Part shown: positions 50,746 through 59,153 of the stretch, piece after piece
Layout: the number at the start of each line of letters is the position of its first letter
How positions within the stretch are numbered: position 1 is the first letter of the stretch
Assembly (NCBI GenBank): GCA_020636645.1
Contig: JACJXO010000003.1
Span: 434,001 to 498,000, forward strand
Direction: 5' to 3'
Length of the DNA: 64,000 nt
DNA from: Chitinophagales bacterium
GTDB lineage: Bacteria > Bacteroidota > Bacteroidia > Chitinophagales > BACL12
The notes under the pieces: generated by a model
The model's database searches: none
What the model was told of the DNA's origin: nothing
Seen by the model: the letters and a program-made list of their open reading frames with translations, nothing else
Made by a program: the position numbers and the translations under genes

Positions 50746-51885
50746 TCAATCGAACTCAGGCTGTTCAGATCGCCACCAGGCATCCAGTAAAACAGGCAGA
50801 AAAGAGGCGATATCCGGGTACAGCTCTCTGTTATTTATATACTCCTCCATCAGGTTTTGCAGAACGGGCAGGTAGATGAAGCCTCGTTCGCTGATGCAGT
50901 ATTGCAGGTATCTGTTGGCCTGTACCGTATCTCCGGTCAGCATGGACAGCTGATATTCACCCAGTCTGACCAGGTGTTCATCCAGGCACTGGCTCCAGGA
51001 ATAGTATCCCTGTGCGTTCATGGCCTTTTCCATTGGCGCATTGTACAGAAAAGAAAGCCTTTCTATCAGAAGGAGGTTGGTACTATCGTACCGCAGGGGC
51101 CGCTCAAAAGCCGTATGTATGAGTTCATGAACAGCAATTTCACGGAAATATTCCGGATCGGTATAGCCTATGGTGATGTTTTCCGTATGATCCAGGTCAA
51201 TGTTTGCTGACTGGGTGGACGGATCAGCGCTCACAAACTGGTAGATATGGTCTTCCGCATGGAGGGTGATCTTCCGCGACCTGCCAATGCCGTTGAAGGA
51301 TGTAACGGAAACAATTATGGAATAGGTATCTGCACTGTTTCCATAGAAAGAACGGAAGGCCGACAGGTAATTCTCAGGTGGCCGAACACCGGATAGTTCC
51401 TGCATCATTTTTTTATACAGGGGAGCTGCCTCACGGCGGAAGAAATCTTCCAGACCAGCATCCTGGTAAAACCGACGCACCGCAGCATGGCAACTGTCAA
51501 AGATGGCCTGTACTTCTTCGGCCGACAGAGAGTCGTTCTCATAATACATCTCCGGAAAGGGAGCATACTGCCGGAATTCAGGAAGTGGGGTCATATACAG
51601 CGACAGGTCTATGTCGTACAGATCTACCATATCATGCTCGTACAGATAGTTCACCCATTGCACAGCCTCATGATCAGAAAGATCGCTGAATCTGTTCGTG
51701 ATCGCCCTGGCCAGCATGGCTCTTGGAGGCGGGTTGTGTTCAAACAGAAAGCTGCCTGCATCTGACAGGTTGTAGATGATGGCCATGGTTTCCAGGTTGA
51801 CATCATAGCGGATATCCAGGGTGTCTTGTGCCCTGATGAACCAGGGTATTACAAGGAGGAAAACCGGCAGGCAGATCTTTTTCAT
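50746..51885 (-). CDS. Secreted DUF4932-like putative zinc metallopeptidase
   Basis: 379 aa from ATG 51885, which starts a signal peptide (KKICLPVFLLVIPWFIRAQ); an ATG 14 codons upstream is less likely. AVHELIHTAFE near residue 256 is an HExxH zinc motif, with RPLRYDS... and a following Glu-rich helix as possible third ligand region. The overall pattern (FYQDAGLEDFFRREAAPLY, SADPSTQSANIDLDHTENI) fits the DUF4932 family. Secreted; substrate unknown. Confidence 0.75.
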   Translation of the reverse strand: MKKICLPVFLLVIPWFIRAQDTLDIRYDVNLETMAIIYNLSDAGSFLFEHNPPPRAMLARAITNRFSDLSDHEAVQWVNYLYEHDMVDLYDIDLSLYMTPLPEFRQYAPFPEMYYENDSLSAEEVQAIFDSCHAAVRRFYQDAGLEDFFRREAAPLYKKMMQELSGVRPPENYLSAFRSFYGNSADTYSIIVSVTSFNGIGRSRKITLHAEDHIYQFVSADPSTQSANIDLDHTENITIGYTDPEYFREIAVHELIHTAFERPLRYDSTNLLLIERLSFLYNAPMEKAMNAQGYYSWSQCLDEHLVRLGEYQLSMLTGDTVQANRYLQYCISERGFIYLPVLQNLMEEYINNRELYPDIASFLPVLLDAWWRSEQPEFD

Positions 51886-52013
51886 ACAGGCGTATATAAC
51901 AAAAGTAGTGCCCGATAACAGAGGCATACCCGGAAAATGATAACTGCAGGGAATGACATGAAAAGAGTCTGCAATCAGAATTCAGAGAACAGCATCCAAA
52001 GGGATGGCCGCCA

Positions 52014-52460
52014 TCATGATCCATAGATCATATCATAGAGATCAAAACCCGGTGCCCAGTAGTCAGGAATGACCTCTTGCAAAACAAATCCTCCTTTTTC
52101 ATAAAAACCAAATGTATGCTGAGAGGTTCTGACCCGGATAAGCGGTACCGGATCGAGCTGCTCTAGCAAACTGATACGATGCTGCAGCAGCTGCATCCCT
52201 ATGCCTTTTCCCTGATACTTCGGATGGATCATATCCCAGGCAATAACAGATGCCCCGTCTTCCCACTCGCTGTTGATACCGCCTGAACCTACCAGCTTGT
52301 CATCTATGAGTACCACGAAGTAAGATTCTACCTCATGATCCAGGTAGTTGATCAGACCGGCTTCTTCAGACTGATCAAAGTAATCAGGTACATTCATGCG
52401 AAAAAGGGCCAGGACCTCTTCTTTATAAGAAGGCAGGTAATCCTTGATCACCATATTCAT
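52014..52460 (-). CDS. GNAT family N-acetyltransferase
   Basis: 148 aa. The acetyl-CoA site is YQGKGIGMQLLQHRI (near 88-102). VIKDYLPSYKEEVLALFRMN at the N-terminus and HTFGFYEKGGFVLQEVI near the C-terminus complete the fold. Acceptor unknown. It overlaps the upstream reductase-like gene by 4 bp. Confidence 0.87.
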   Translation of the reverse strand: MNMVIKDYLPSYKEEVLALFRMNVPDYFDQSEEAGLINYLDHEVESYFVVLIDDKLVGSGGINSEWEDGASVIAWDMIHPKYQGKGIGMQLLQHRISLLEQLDPVPLIRVRTSQHTFGFYEKGGFVLQEVIPDYWAPGFDLYDMIYGS

Positions 52461-53026
52461 GACTGAAGATCAAATTCAAGTGCAACCACACCGTTTCCGA
52501 AGGTTTGAACTTCCTTTCGCCGCATCACCAGGCGATCGGTCAACTCAGGGAATACCCGTATGCCTCCTCCCAGCAGTACCGGATTCACATAATAGCGTGC
52601 AGTATCTATCAATCCTTCCTGCATAAGCAATCGCTGGATGGAGGGGCTGCCCAGCAACAGGATGTCAGCTGTGCTTTCTTCTTTCAGGCGGCGCACGTAT
52701 CCCAACACATCCTCACCCCAGAAATGATCCAGTCCGTTCACCTCTCCATGTCTGGAGGCAGAGATGATATGATGGGGCACGGACTTATACCAGGCAGCAT
52801 GAATCTTATCATGTTCAGATGCATCAGGTTTATCAGCTGCAGTGGGCCAGTACTGATCCATCAGCATCCAGGTCTTTCTGCCATATAATGCCACCCCGGT
52901 GCGGTCGGTCAGTTCATGTACAGACTCGAACAATTCAGCGCTGTGCAGGATCCAGTCCATTTCGCCGTTCGGTCCGGCGGCGTAACCATCTAAAGTAACA
53001 TGCATATGAGCGGTGATCGTGGCCAT
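52457..53026 (-). CDS. Dihydrofolate reductase family protein (RibD C-terminal type)
   Basis: 189 aa. HVTLDGYAAGPNGEMDW at the start, GVALYGRKTWMLMDQYWP, then DILLLGSPSIQRLLMQEGLID and NPVLLGGGIRVFPEL. This is the single-domain RibD_C/DHFR-like fold; members are NADPH-dependent reductases of unknown substrate. A second member of the same family is directly upstream. Confidence 0.88.
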   Translation of the reverse strand: MATITAHMHVTLDGYAAGPNGEMDWILHSAELFESVHELTDRTGVALYGRKTWMLMDQYWPTAADKPDASEHDKIHAAWYKSVPHHIISASRHGEVNGLDHFWGEDVLGYVRRLKEESTADILLLGSPSIQRLLMQEGLIDTARYYVNPVLLGGGIRVFPELTDRLVMRRKEVQTFGNGVVALEFDLQS

Positions 53027-53575
53027 CTATGTGTTTTTTATATAATGTGACTGTACAATTGCATCTGCAAAGATCTTTGATTGGACACATCGGAACCAGG
53101 TGGGTGGATGTAATTCACCAAAAAGGGAAATACCCTCGCCCAGCACCACCGGAATGGTCGTGATGATCATTTCGTCTATGAGATCTTCCTTCATAAAAGA
53201 CTGTATGGTCATGCCTCCGTCTATATATAATCGCCGGTGACCCAACGCATGCAATTGCGATAATACTTCAGATGTCCTGCCCTGAATGGGAAACACTTTT
53301 TCCTGCAGCTCGTCCGGTATGGTCAATGATCTACGGCTCCACACGAACACCGGTTTGGCATACGGCCAGTCGATGCCGAAACCCAGCACTGTTTCAAAGC
53401 TAATTCTTCCCATGAGGATGGCATCTGTGCGATCCATGAACGCATGGTAACCCATATCAGTACCTTCCGGTATCGGTATGGTATCGAGCCAGGAAATATC
53501 GCCGTCCTTCCCTGCTATAAAACCATCCATACTGGTGGCTATGAAGACCGCATTCCAGTGTTGCTGCTCAGTCAT
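53027..53575 (-). CDS. Dihydrofolate reductase family protein (RibD C-terminal type), second copy
   Basis: 182 aa. FIATSMDGFIAGKDGDISWLD, DAILMGRISFETVLGF, RRLYIDGGMTIQSFMKEDLID, and IPVVLGEGISLFGEL. Its stop abuts the next gene's start codon with no spacing, so the two are coupled. The two copies are only distantly alike, so this is an old duplication or separate recruitment. Confidence 0.88.
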   Translation of the reverse strand: MTEQQHWNAVFIATSMDGFIAGKDGDISWLDTIPIPEGTDMGYHAFMDRTDAILMGRISFETVLGFGIDWPYAKPVFVWSRRSLTIPDELQEKVFPIQGRTSEVLSQLHALGHRRLYIDGGMTIQSFMKEDLIDEMIITTIPVVLGEGISLFGELHPPTWFRCVQSKIFADAIVQSHYIKNT

Positions 53576-54146
53576 TCAGTCCTTTTCCTGCCAGGATATG
53601 ATTCCTGTATTTTTCTATCCTGTCCATTCTTGTTTTGGCCTGTTTGGCCTGGGAGAAATACAGGAGATACCCTCTCTGTCTGCCGGGGGTCAATGCCTCA
53701 AAAGCGGCTTTCAGTTTTTTATCCTTTGTCAATATACTTCTGAATTCATCCGGCACCGGATAGGCTTTGGTCTTCTTCAATGCCACCTTCAGTCCGGCTT
53801 TCTCTGCTTCCATCGCCTCGAAGATGTATGCTGAAAGTTCCTTTTTCATTTTCCTGATCTGAGCAGCAGAGGTGAAACGGATCTGCCTGCTGGCCTGCAC
53901 GTTTTCTGTCTGCTGTATGAGTATGCCTTCGGGATCCAGCAGCAGGCTACCCTTGAAGAACAGATAAGCACAGTACTCCTTAAACCCATGGATCAGCACC
54001 ACATTCTTTTTGTTCATCGTATAGCAGGGGCAACCCCATTTCAGCTCTTCCGTCAAACCGCAGCCCAGTGCGATCTTTCGCATCTCGGCATAGGCTTCTT
54101 TCCACGGACCGTCGGCTTCAAAAAAGAAATTGGTTTTAGGATTCAT
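53568..54146 (-). CDS. YdeI/DUF1801-type protein
   Basis: 192 aa. The N-terminal DUF1801-like domain (ALGCGLTEELKWGCPCYTMNKKNVVLIHGFKEYCAYLFFKGSLL) and the C-terminal YdeI motif LTPGRQRGYLLYFSQAKQAKTRMDRIEKY are clear. Function unknown. First gene of a leftward run with the two reductase-like genes and the GNAT gene (overlap 8 bp). Confidence 0.85.
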   Translation of the reverse strand: MNPKTNFFFEADGPWKEAYAEMRKIALGCGLTEELKWGCPCYTMNKKNVVLIHGFKEYCAYLFFKGSLLLDPEGILIQQTENVQASRQIRFTSAAQIRKMKKELSAYIFEAMEAEKAGLKVALKKTKAYPVPDEFRSILTKDKKLKAAFEALTPGRQRGYLLYFSQAKQAKTRMDRIEKYRNHILAGKGLND

Positions 54147-54195
54147 TGCAGCGTGTAAATCTACCGAAGATTCAAGGATCCGATCCTGGTCCGGA

Positions 54196-55125
54196 TCAAT
54201 ACGGCAAACAATCTTCCAACAACTGAAACTGATCTGTGCTGAACAGTCCGGGGTCCAGCTTCCTGTGGCGAATAAGTGCCTTCCCTGAGTATTGCTCTCC
54301 GTTCTGATCTGTGTACAACAGATGCGGATCCACGATCCGGAATTCCATTCCGCAGCACTTCCGGATACCCTTCCATCGAATCCATTGCTGCCCTTTTTTG
54401 ATCCTGCCGGTGGCCATATCGAGCTGGTATCTGCTGAGCGACATCACCTGTTCATACATCGGTCCGTAATGCGGCATGTTATCCGGATACATCGCTCCCT
54501 TATTGATATAGTCCAGCCCCACAATGTCGGGGTTTGGATGGAGTATCACCTGATGATGGTCATAGCCATCCACGATATTCATTGGCGAACGGTCCATGCG
54601 GATGTGGATGGGAGCATATTCCTGTCGCTGCCAGAACTTTTCCACCAAAGACATCTCCTGTAACATCTCTTTTGTTGTCAAAGGAGGTCCTTCCTGAGCC
54701 CTGTGCTCCTCTCCCTTCCAGGTCCACGGCGGTTCGTACCAAAGGTTGATATCCAACCAGAAAAAAACTTCCACCTGCTTCGCATTGGTAACGAAGTAGC
54801 AGGTGGTAGATGGATAGCTGCGCCCTGTGTATCGCCCTACGATGGTATCTCGGTCACGCACCACCACATGCAGTTCATATGGCCTGTTCTGCTGAGAATA
54901 ACCTTTCTTCGTGCCGATGGTATCTTCCCAGGTCAGGTAGTAGCTGTGCTGCTGTCCTGTCAGGGTAGAAACCTCCCCGTCATATATCACACTCAGGGAG
55001 ATATTATTGGAAGGCACATCCACCGGCTGATACCAGGCCATTCTGGCAGGAGCGCTTTGAGCAAAACATACCTGCATCAGGCAACATGATACCAGATACA
55101 AGCCGACTGCGATCAGATTTTTCAT
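54196..55125 (-). CDS. Secreted protein of unknown function
   Basis: 309 aa with a signal peptide (KNLIAVGLYLVSCCLMQVCFAQ). It contains many Trp/Tyr residues (EPPWTWKGEEH, IRWKGIRKCCGMEFRI). A CC pair near 272 may be a disulfide. No family recognised. Coupled by ATGA overlap to the upstream serine hydrolase. Confidence 0.6.
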   Translation of the reverse strand: MKNLIAVGLYLVSCCLMQVCFAQSAPARMAWYQPVDVPSNNISLSVIYDGEVSTLTGQQHSYYLTWEDTIGTKKGYSQQNRPYELHVVVRDRDTIVGRYTGRSYPSTTCYFVTNAKQVEVFFWLDINLWYEPPWTWKGEEHRAQEGPPLTTKEMLQEMSLVEKFWQRQEYAPIHIRMDRSPMNIVDGYDHHQVILHPNPDIVGLDYINKGAMYPDNMPHYGPMYEQVMSLSRYQLDMATGRIKKGQQWIRWKGIRKCCGMEFRIVDPHLLYTDQNGEQYSGKALIRHRKLDPGLFSTDQFQLLEDCLPY

Positions 55126-56420
55126 TGGTTTTCGTCCAGGAATATTTTGGCTACTTCATCGGCTATGCCATGCCACACAGCTTCCTGTGCATACCAGCCA
55201 TTGCAAAGAACGGTGATTCCGAGATCATGCCGGGGAAAGATGGTAAGGATGCTGCAGAATCCCACATTGGTACCAACATGAAAAACCGATGTACCCCATT
55301 GCTCGTAGGGATAGGTCCACCACCCCCACCCGATGGCTGTCTTCTTTCCGGCGATGGTCTGGTGGATGGTCCACATATCCTCCAGGGTACTCCGGCCTAT
55401 CACCCCATCATATGCAATATCCTGATATATACGCAGCAGTTCAGTCATCCACAGGTTCAATTCAGGGGCATTGGAAATGAGGTTGCCGCTGCCGTTGTGT
55501 TCATACTCTTCTCCATACACAGGATAGGATTCTACCAGCAGAGGTTTACCGTTCATAACAGGATTTCTTTCACTGTCTCTGCCATATTGATTCAGTCGCG
55601 TCACCCTTCGTGAATTACCCGAAACAACCTGAGGTATGGCCAATGCTGTGCTGTCAATCGTTTCATAGAAATATGTGCTGCGCTGCATATCAAGAGGCTG
55701 CAGGATTCGGGCGGTGACATACTCCTGGATCGGCATGCCGGTCTGGCTTTCCACCACCATGCCCAGCAGATCAAAGGCAACATTGCTGTAGGTCTTGTAG
55801 GATAACGCTTCTCCGGGTGTGAACGAGAGTTTCTTCCTTTGTAACTCCTGCAGCAATAAAGGCAAAGCAGTGGCATCATCGGGCGAATCTTTCAGGATCA
55901 CATCCCAGGGCAGCCCGGAGGTATGGGTGAGCAGATGGCTGATGCGGATGTTGCGGTAGCGCTCATCTTTCATTCGAAATTCCGGCAGCAGATCAGTGAT
56001 CTTATCGTCCGTGTGCAGTTTCCCTTCTTCTATCAACTGAAAGACGGCAGTGGCTGTAAAGAGTTTGGTGATAGACGAAACAAGGAACATGGTACTGTCT
56101 GTTACCGGATGCCGCTTGCTTTGGTCCGTGTAACCGTATTGAAAAGTATAGCTCTTGTTCTGGTGCACCACACCCACCGACAATCCGACGATGGAATATT
56201 CATTTGCAAAATGCTGCAGGACGGAATCAATGGCCTGGCTTTTTTCAACAACAGTGTTCTGTGCCTGCAGATGATCCATTGCGCCGGAGAACAGAAATAA
56301 AAAACTTAAAAAGGCCTTGCCGTCATGCAATAAGTAAGATCCAGGAAACTTCAGCACTCGCAGAAGAATGGCCCCGGAGTGGAATATGTGCAAGAGGCAA
56401 CGATCAAAATTTCGGGACAT
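55122..56420 (-). CDS. Serine hydrolase of the beta-lactamase/class C family, secreted
   Basis: Up to 432 aa. Catalytic SxxK is SITK (near 118-121), the Tyr-x-Asn motif is YSN (in KTYSNVAFDLLG, near 213), and late GWGWW may serve as the KTG-like region. LTHTSGLPWDV is typical of the family. The start is uncertain: the hydrophobic signal (AFLSFLFLFSGAMDHLQAQ) begins far from the first ATG, so a GTG near 56357 or TTG near 56330 may be the real start. Substrate (peptide, ester or amide) unknown. Confidence 0.85.
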   Translation of the reverse strand: MSRNFDRCLLHIFHSGAILLRVLKFPGSYLLHDGKAFLSFLFLFSGAMDHLQAQNTVVEKSQAIDSVLQHFANEYSIVGLSVGVVHQNKSYTFQYGYTDQSKRHPVTDSTMFLVSSITKLFTATAVFQLIEEGKLHTDDKITDLLPEFRMKDERYRNIRISHLLTHTSGLPWDVILKDSPDDATALPLLLQELQRKKLSFTPGEALSYKTYSNVAFDLLGMVVESQTGMPIQEYVTARILQPLDMQRSTYFYETIDSTALAIPQVVSGNSRRVTRLNQYGRDSERNPVMNGKPLLVESYPVYGEEYEHNGSGNLISNAPELNLWMTELLRIYQDIAYDGVIGRSTLEDMWTIHQTIAGKKTAIGWGWWTYPYEQWGTSVFHVGTNVGFCSILTIFPRHDLGITVLCNGWYAQEAVWHGIADEVAKIFLDENQ

Positions 56421-56566
56421 ATACTGATACGGTTCTACAGTTTCTGAAATAAAATATACTCAAACAATAACAGAGCATCATTCAATCTTTTTCACAATGC
56501 CAACAGAGAAAAAAAATACAGGCCAGAATTCGGGTACTTCAGTAGTTGAATTTCAGTTGTCTGATC

Positions 56567-57607
56567 CTAAAAATATGTTCTGACAGCAAATTCAAACTGA
56601 CCAATAAAAATGTCCTTAAAGGCTGAAATATTGTTCTGTTCATAGAATAGCAGCATAGCTTTCTTATAATCTAGTGCGTCCACTGTTCTGAAAGACAGCG
56701 GGCAATACATGTAATTCATTAAAATAGCATTGCTGACAATTCTTGCAGTTCGCTTATTGCCGTCCATAAAGGGCTGTATATAGGAGATCAACACGAGGGC
56801 AAGTAGTGCTTTTTCAAAGATGCTTTCCTTGTTATTTATAACACTGCAAGCATCTTTCAGAGCTTCCAGGATCTGAAACTCATTGTCCAATGGTCTGTAA
56901 TTAGTACCTGAAATGCCAACCCGTCTTTTTCTTACATTTTTTTCAACGCCAAGTTCTTTGGTCAACATTTTATGGATGTCCTCAATTTTCGAAACTGTAA
57001 GCGGTGTAATATACTCCTGGTTTTCTATGATAAAATCAAGCGCATCCTTATGGTTTAACAGCATGACGGCTTCTTCTTTTGTCTTACCGGAGGCTGTTTG
57101 CTTTTCTTTCAATAGCCTCTCGGTTTCCAGAAGCGAATAGGTGTTGCCCTCTATCTGTGAAGATTTCCAGCTTAGGTCAATGGCCAGTCTTTCCAGTTCT
57201 TTCTGGTATTCTGATGGGCTCAGATCTATAATATTTGCAGTGTACACCTTTTGAAGCTGATCGAGTTTTTCCAATTCCTTTTCCGTAAATACACTGTTTC
57301 TGTTCAAGATCTTATTGACCAGCTCAAAATTGAAAGTTTCCTTGATTTGCCTTTCATCGATCTCTTTTTCATAATACTCATCTATGCTTATTGGTTGCAC
57401 CAGTTCAAATGATGGTGAAAGAAAGTATCTGGTTCCTTTTCCCTGTCCTTCAATAACTATGCATCTCTCAGCAACCAGCTTTGTTAACATCCGTTTCAAG
57501 GTTGCATAACTCACAGATACAGCAGCGTTCTCGAAAACGTATTTAGACGAACTACCTGCGTTCTTTCTAATAAAGTCAATTATTTGCCGGTCTTTCTCTG
57601 TTATCAT
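56567..57607 (-). CDS. Fic/DOC family protein with N-terminal winged helix and altered active-site motif
   Basis: 346 aa. Residues about 4-68 form a winged HTH. Residues about 150-170 hold an inhibitory-helix-like SSQIEGN (S-x3-E-G). The Fic core motif near 278 reads QPFMDGNKRTAR: the usual catalytic His is Gln (codon CAG), while the phosphate-binding D-G-N-K-R is kept, as in DOC-like kinases. If His is required, it would be inactive in AMP or phosphate transfer, unless this is a lineage-specific variant. AT-rich gene with a direct-repeat operator upstream, consistent with self-regulation. Confidence 0.85.
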   Translation of the reverse strand: MITEKDRQIIDFIRKNAGSSSKYVFENAAVSVSYATLKRMLTKLVAERCIVIEGQGKGTRYFLSPSFELVQPISIDEYYEKEIDERQIKETFNFELVNKILNRNSVFTEKELEKLDQLQKVYTANIIDLSPSEYQKELERLAIDLSWKSSQIEGNTYSLLETERLLKEKQTASGKTKEEAVMLLNHKDALDFIIENQEYITPLTVSKIEDIHKMLTKELGVEKNVRKRRVGISGTNYRPLDNEFQILEALKDACSVINNKESIFEKALLALVLISYIQPFMDGNKRTARIVSNAILMNYMYCPLSFRTVDALDYKKAMLLFYEQNNISAFKDIFIGQFEFAVRTYF

Positions 57608-57613
57608 AAGATA

Positions 57614-57647
57614 ATTTCAAGCTCACTAAAATACTATTTCAAGCTCA
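57614..57647 (-). promoter_or_regulatory. Direct-repeat operator upstream of the Fic gene
   Basis: Two identical copies of ATTTCAAGCTCA (57614-57625 and 57636-57647) are spaced 22 bp start to start, two helical turns, and begin 7 bp before the Fic start codon. A likely binding site for the protein's own winged helix; no other regulator is near. Confidence 0.5.
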
Positions 57648-57778
57648 AATTAGTGTAAAATTGAACAGTATTCCATGATAAAATGAGCTACAAAGACCCG
57701 TCCAGGCATAAAGAGTCGGTAAAAGTCAGCTACGTTCCTTGTTTCATGGCCTTCACACGGCAAGACAGAATGCGAACA

Positions 57779-58723
57779 TCAGAACCTCTTCACCATCGCA
57801 ATACCCACACCCGCCTGCTCTGTTCCGGTTGGATAGCTGAAAACGTTCCAGGTGGTTGACCTGTCTTTTTTATGGCAATTGGACAGCAACTGATAAGCAC
57901 TAAGAATGGTAGTGGTGGTGCCGATGCCTATGTTGACCAGGCTAAGTACTTTCTGTCCTTCATTGGTATCAGGGGGTGCATTGAAATAGACAATTTCCTC
58001 CGGCATGTTCAGGAATCCATGGATGACCTGCCCCGTCCCCCCGGCAACCCCAAGAATACCCAATGCCAGGGAGGAATTTCCTTTGATCATTTGTATGCTG
58101 TTCAAGGCCGACAGTGACATGTTCACCCCACCCAGCAAAGCAGAGGAAATGCCATATGAAGGTTCGATATAGCTTACAGGTGGGTAATACCCATAGGTTG
58201 GTTGTATCATGGCCACCTCTTCGAGGCTGAGTCCGCTGCCCGCTACCCAATCGGCCAGTTCAGGCAGGTCCATGTCTCGGATATAGTCGTACTGGTACTT
58301 TGCATTGATCTGCTCTGCCAGCTCTCTTCCGGCGCTCTGTTCCACCAGGTAACCCACGGCACAGATATTGCCGTCACGGTCTATGAAACAGGGTCTTCTT
58401 CCCTCCGGGTGATCGTAGTTGGACGGATACTGCCTGCCTTCCCGGTACTCGTGCAGCAGGTCCAGCATCTCACTGCGCTGTATTCTTTCTTCTGCCGATA
58501 ACCCGCTCACATCTTTCTGTCTGAGCAGCTGCTCCACATATGCCAGGTGGATGGCGATGCGGTCATGCTCACTTACGCCTGCATCGGGTTCTTCTCCGTA
58601 CATGGCCAGATAACTCTGATCTCCGATCACGGGGTTGATGGTATGGAGTTCATCCGAAGCCTGTTGCCTTGTGCAGGCACTCAACAGCACAATGGCCGGG
58701 AAAAGGAGGAGGATTGATTTCAT
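57779..58723 (-). CDS. Lipoprotein of unknown function
   Basis: 314 aa with a lipobox (VLLSAC, Cys17). The middle section RRPCFIDRDGNICAVGYLVEQSAG and the later WVAGSGLSLEEVAMIQPTY repeat a pattern I know from hypothetical lipoproteins of Bacteroidota and Myxococcota. The C-terminal third contains Gly/Ala-rich hydrophobic segments (LALGILGVAGGTGQVIHGF), which may insert in the membrane. No function assigned. Confidence 0.65.
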   Translation of the reverse strand: MKSILLLFPAIVLLSACTRQQASDELHTINPVIGDQSYLAMYGEEPDAGVSEHDRIAIHLAYVEQLLRQKDVSGLSAEERIQRSEMLDLLHEYREGRQYPSNYDHPEGRRPCFIDRDGNICAVGYLVEQSAGRELAEQINAKYQYDYIRDMDLPELADWVAGSGLSLEEVAMIQPTYGYYPPVSYIEPSYGISSALLGGVNMSLSALNSIQMIKGNSSLALGILGVAGGTGQVIHGFLNMPEEIVYFNAPPDTNEGQKVLSLVNIGIGTTTTILSAYQLLSNCHKKDRSTTWNVFSYPTGTEQAGVGIAMVKRF

Positions 58724-58811
58724 AGGGATGAATATAACAGAATAAACCGAAACTGTTTCCTGCGGCTGTCAGAGTAAAAAGAAGGGTATTCCTGCCACCC
58801 CCCGGCAGCAT

Positions 58812-58994
58812 TCATGTACGGTTTCCCTTTCTGCCATACAGCAGCAACAGGAGCAGGCCTGCACCTATCTGTACGATGACCAGTATATTTCTGATCAGTG
58901 TATGTTCCTGGTCTTTGCCCGCAATGAAATAGTGCATGGCCGGTGCCACGATGATAATGACCACAAGCAGGCGAAATTGGTTTAATTTATTCAT
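58812..58994 (-). CDS. Small two-TM membrane protein (60 aa)
   Basis: Two hydrophobic segments, LLVVIIIVAPAMHYFIA and ILVIVQIGAGLLLLLLYG, with a basic end (RKGNRT). Composition and topology support a real small membrane protein, but there is no family match. It stands alone in its strand run. Confidence 0.5.
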   Translation of the reverse strand: MNKLNQFRLLVVIIIVAPAMHYFIAGKDQEHTLIRNILVIVQIGAGLLLLLLYGRKGNRT

Positions 58995-59153
58995 TGCCTC
59001 GTATTTTGATTAACAGCGAGATCGCATACTGTCATACTCATGATAAATATAATGCAAGCAGATCATTGCGTACGTCTAATCTTCTATGTGGCTGCAGCCT
59101 CTGATCCGTTTTCAGATTCTCACATCAGATTGGCCGGATGCCGACACCAGGCA

